Shown here: piece after piece, positions 20,852 to 22,897 of the stretch
How positions within the stretch are numbered: position 1 is the first letter of the stretch
Layout of the letters: each line of letters begins with the position of its first letter
NCBI GenBank assembly: GCA_046092445.1
Contig: JBJTDR010000060.1
Coordinates: 1 to 22,897, forward strand
DNA length: 22,897 bases
Reading direction: 5' to 3'
Source of the DNA: CAIUPE01 sp046092445
GTDB taxonomy: Bacteria; Pseudomonadota; Alphaproteobacteria; Rhizobiales; Beijerinckiaceae
Made by a program: the position numbers and the translations under genes
Notes under the pieces: model-generated
Seen by the model: only the letters and a program-made list of their open reading frames with translations
Told to the model about the DNA's origin: nothing
Database searches by the model: none

Positions 20852-22324
20852 ATGTCCGTCACGTTGAGTAATGCGACCCTTGCCGCGCTTCCTCAAGAAG
20901 TGCGCCGCCCGAACTATGATCGCAAAAAACTCACGCCAGGTATCGTGCATATCGGGCTCGGAAATTTTCATCGAGCGCATCAAGCCTGGTATCTGCAGCA
21001 ATTGATGCAGCAGGGGCTTGCGCAGAATTGGGCTATTATAGGTGCAGGTGTGCGCCCTTATGATGAAACGCAGCGCATCAAGCTTGAGGCGCAAGATTAT
21101 CTCACAACGCTGATCGAACTTGATCCGGCCGGTAAATCTCTCGAGGTCGTGGGGTCGATGATCGGGTATGTGCCGGTCGAAGAGGGAAATGGTCCGCTCA
21201 TTCGGCAGATGTCCGACCCTACGATTCGTATTGTCTCGCTAACGGTGACAGAGGGTGGCTACTTTCTCGATCCCGCTACGAAACAATTTGATGCGACGCA
21301 TCCCGATATCAGGCATGACATTGCTCATCTTGATCGGCCGGTTACAGCCTTTGGCGCGATTGTCGCCGCGTTGCGTAACCGGAGAGACAAGGGCGTCGGT
21401 CCGTTCACATGCCAGAGCTGTGACAATCTTCCCGGTAATGGTGACAAGTTTCGCGAGGTCATTCTGGGTCTCGCGCAGCGTGTTGATGCTTCGCTTGGCG
21501 ACTGGATCGAGAAGTATGCAACATTTCCGAACTCGATGGTCGATTGCATCGTGCCTGTAACGGGCCCGCGTGAATTGGCGCTTTGTCAGGAATTGGGCAT
21601 TGATGATGCCGTTCCCGTCACGCATGAAAACTTCCGTCAATGGGTGATCGAAGATCATTTCTGTGCTGGCCGTCCACAATGGGAAAATGTCGGGGTGACA
21701 GTGTCAAATCGTGTGCATGATTATGAAGCGATGAAGCTCCGATTGTTGAATGGCGGCCATCAAATCATTGTCGCTCCGGCAGAAACGCTCGGCATTGAAA
21801 CGATTTCTGCAACCATGGCGCATCCTTTGATCAAAGCGATGTTCCGGAAGATCGCGCTTGAAGAAATCGCGCCCCACGTGCCGGATGTTCCGGGCACGAC
21901 GCCTGCCAGTTATTGTGATTTGCTCGATAGACGCTTTTCCAATCCCGCAATTTACGACACGGTGCGGCGTGTCGCATTTGACGGCTCATCGCGTCAAACC
22001 GGATTTGTGTTGCCGATCATTCGCGATGCGATGAAAGCGGGAACATCTTATGAGGGGCTTGCCCTGTCGCAAGCGCTCTGGGCGCGCATGTGCGCGGGTG
22101 TGCGTGAAAATTCAAGTCGTGTCGAAGCCAATGATCCGATCTGGCCGGAGCTTGTTGCTGTCAGCAATGCCGCGCGACACACTCCTCATGCTTGGCTTGA
22201 GCAGCGCAAGATTTACGGCAATATTGCTGATGATCAGCGCTTTGCAACAGCCTTTTCCAAATGGTTGACCCTCATTTGGGACAAAGGTGTCGAGAGCGCC
22301 ATGCGTACCTATATCGGCACCTGA
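20852..22324 (+). CDS. mtlK: Mannitol 2-dehydrogenase (polyol-specific long-chain dehydrogenase)
   Basis: The 490-residue protein belongs to the zinc-independent long-chain polyol dehydrogenases that oxidise D-mannitol (also D-arabitol, often D-sorbitol) to the 2-ketose with NAD+. The N-terminal domain has IVHIGLGNFHRAHQAWY (dinucleotide-binding loop) and TVTEGGYFLD. The catalytic motif is KLRLLNGGH with Lys295, Asn300 and His303, the same numbers as in the Pseudomonas fluorescens enzyme; a CDN segment precedes it at 190-192. The length is normal and the frame intact. ATG at 20852 has AAGG eleven bases upstream, at the smoS stop. It is the last gene of the operon; no clear terminator follows. 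Fructose from MtlK could enter metabolism through the PfkB kinase. Confidence 0.96.
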   Translation: MSVTLSNATLAALPQEVRRPNYDRKKLTPGIVHIGLGNFHRAHQAWYLQQLMQQGLAQNWAIIGAGVRPYDETQRIKLEAQDYLTTLIELDPAGKSLEVVGSMIGYVPVEEGNGPLIRQMSDPTIRIVSLTVTEGGYFLDPATKQFDATHPDIRHDIAHLDRPVTAFGAIVAALRNRRDKGVGPFTCQSCDNLPGNGDKFREVILGLAQRVDASLGDWIEKYATFPNSMVDCIVPVTGPRELALCQELGIDDAVPVTHENFRQWVIEDHFCAGRPQWENVGVTVSNRVHDYEAMKLRLLNGGHQIIVAPAETLGIETISATMAHPLIKAMFRKIALEEIAPHVPDVPGTTPASYCDLLDRRFSNPAIYDTVRRVAFDGSSRQTGFVLPIIRDAMKAGTSYEGLALSQALWARMCAGVRENSSRVEANDPIWPELVAVSNAARHTPHAWLEQRKIYGNIADDQRFATAFSKWLTLIWDKGVESAMRTYIGT

Positions 22325-22897
22325 TCACGTCACTTCTTTCAGCGCCCGTAACCCGCCCTGCACGATGACGCCATCATCGTCGGCGCGGGTGCAGCGTTTT
22401 TGCTTATCATCTTGCGACATTCCGAAGCTACTTCGGATATCTTATGGGAGCAGAAGAACGCCAGAATTGCGGCCCGATGTCGATTCCCACCGCTATGGCA
22501 TCTTCGCGCAGATCAGACGTCGAGGTATCATCAGCGTCGCGTATCCCTGAGGTGACAGCCCGTTCGGCATTCTTCTCGGTTTCAGCTGAGGCCTTGTCAA
22601 AATCAAGACGCTGGATGGTGAAGCGCACGTGTATCCGCCAGAAAGCGCTATACTTGCGGGCATTTATCAATGTCGAGTGATCCTCTGTCCTCCGTCCGAG
22701 ACATCAATATCATTTTTACTCTATAACGGATTAATTGAACTCTATAAGAAACACTTCGAGGCTGGTCGAATATCAACCCGAAAATACCAAATGCCAGAAA
22801 GCCTTTTGGCCAGTGAGCAAGCAGATGGCTTCGTGTCCATTACCCGCCGGGTTTAAAACTTGCGAGTTTACGGCCGGACCGTTGGAGGTGGGTCGCA
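22325..22897. other. Right-edge region without a convincing gene
   Basis: About 570 bp with no intact gene that I can recognise. It contains a perfect 7-bp inverted repeat (TCCGAAG at 22421-22427, CTTCGGA at 22431-22437). One short plus-strand stretch at about 22364-22396 reads DDAIIVGAGAA, like an FAD-binding Rossmann start. One minus-strand stretch at about 22455-22550 reads GIRDA...REDAIAVG, loosely like the C-terminal part of FAD oxidoreductases. Both are short and on opposite strands, so chance cannot be excluded. An open frame at 22629-22856 on the plus strand has no recognisable motif. Confidence 0.5.

Noticed and set aside
1..22897. CRISPR array, rRNA genes, phage genes or a replication origin
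   Set aside because: No regularly spaced repeats, rRNA sequence or phage proteins were seen, and rpmH is not accompanied by dnaA or DnaA-box clusters.

Overview
This window looks like chromosomal DNA of an alphaproteobacterium, most likely of the order Hyphomicrobiales (Rhizobiales). The basis is gene order (rpmH-rnpA-yidC-yihA-argB-pyrimidine nucleotidase-dapD-dapE, a housekeeping block typical of that order), the protein sequences, and a complete Smo/MtlK-type polyol operon like those of rhizobia and Rhodobacter. No species can be named from the sequence alone.

Left part (1-11078, all on the minus strand, read right to left). rpmH (GTG start, only 44 codons), rnpA, yidC, the GTPase gene yihA, a DUF423 membrane protein, argB and a pyrimidine 5'-nucleotidase form a tight run. 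dapD and dapE (lysine/peptidoglycan precursor synthesis) and a partial complex I NDUFA9-like gene follow. Accessory genes are wedged into this core block. An MqsR/MqsA-type toxin-antitoxin pair and an orphan FAD oxidoreductase lie between the nucleotidase gene and dapD. A HicB/HicA pair sits between dapD and dapE, with hicA directly coupled to dapE. The mqsR-like toxin has an in-frame amber codon ten codons before its ancestral end, and a perfect MqsA-type operator lies just upstream of it.

Middle (11079-12368). A promoter region divides rpmH from a plus-strand tRNA-Arg(ACG). It is followed by about 900 bp with no intact gene. This stretch holds a badly decayed IS3-family element whose transposase remnant is split by a 30-bp palindrome flanked by 6-bp direct repeats.

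Right part (12369-22324). This is a polyol catabolic locus. A PfkB sugar kinase and a GatZ/KbaZ-type PF08013 protein run leftward. A LacI-family regulator and smoE-smoF-smoG-smoK-smoS-mtlK run rightward. The ABC transporter imports hexitols. SmoS and MtlK oxidise them to ketoses (fructose, probably tagatose). The kinase and the PF08013 protein fit a tagatose -> tagatose-6-phosphate -> fructose-6-phosphate branch. Both arms carry the same 20-nt motif exactly 7 nt upstream of a TTGAC(A/T) -35 box, which I propose as the binding site of the local LacI-type regulator. A strong UUCG-loop terminator after smoE probably sets the ratio of binding protein to permease.

Right edge (22325-22897). No convincing gene; only weak hints of decayed FAD-enzyme coding sequence.
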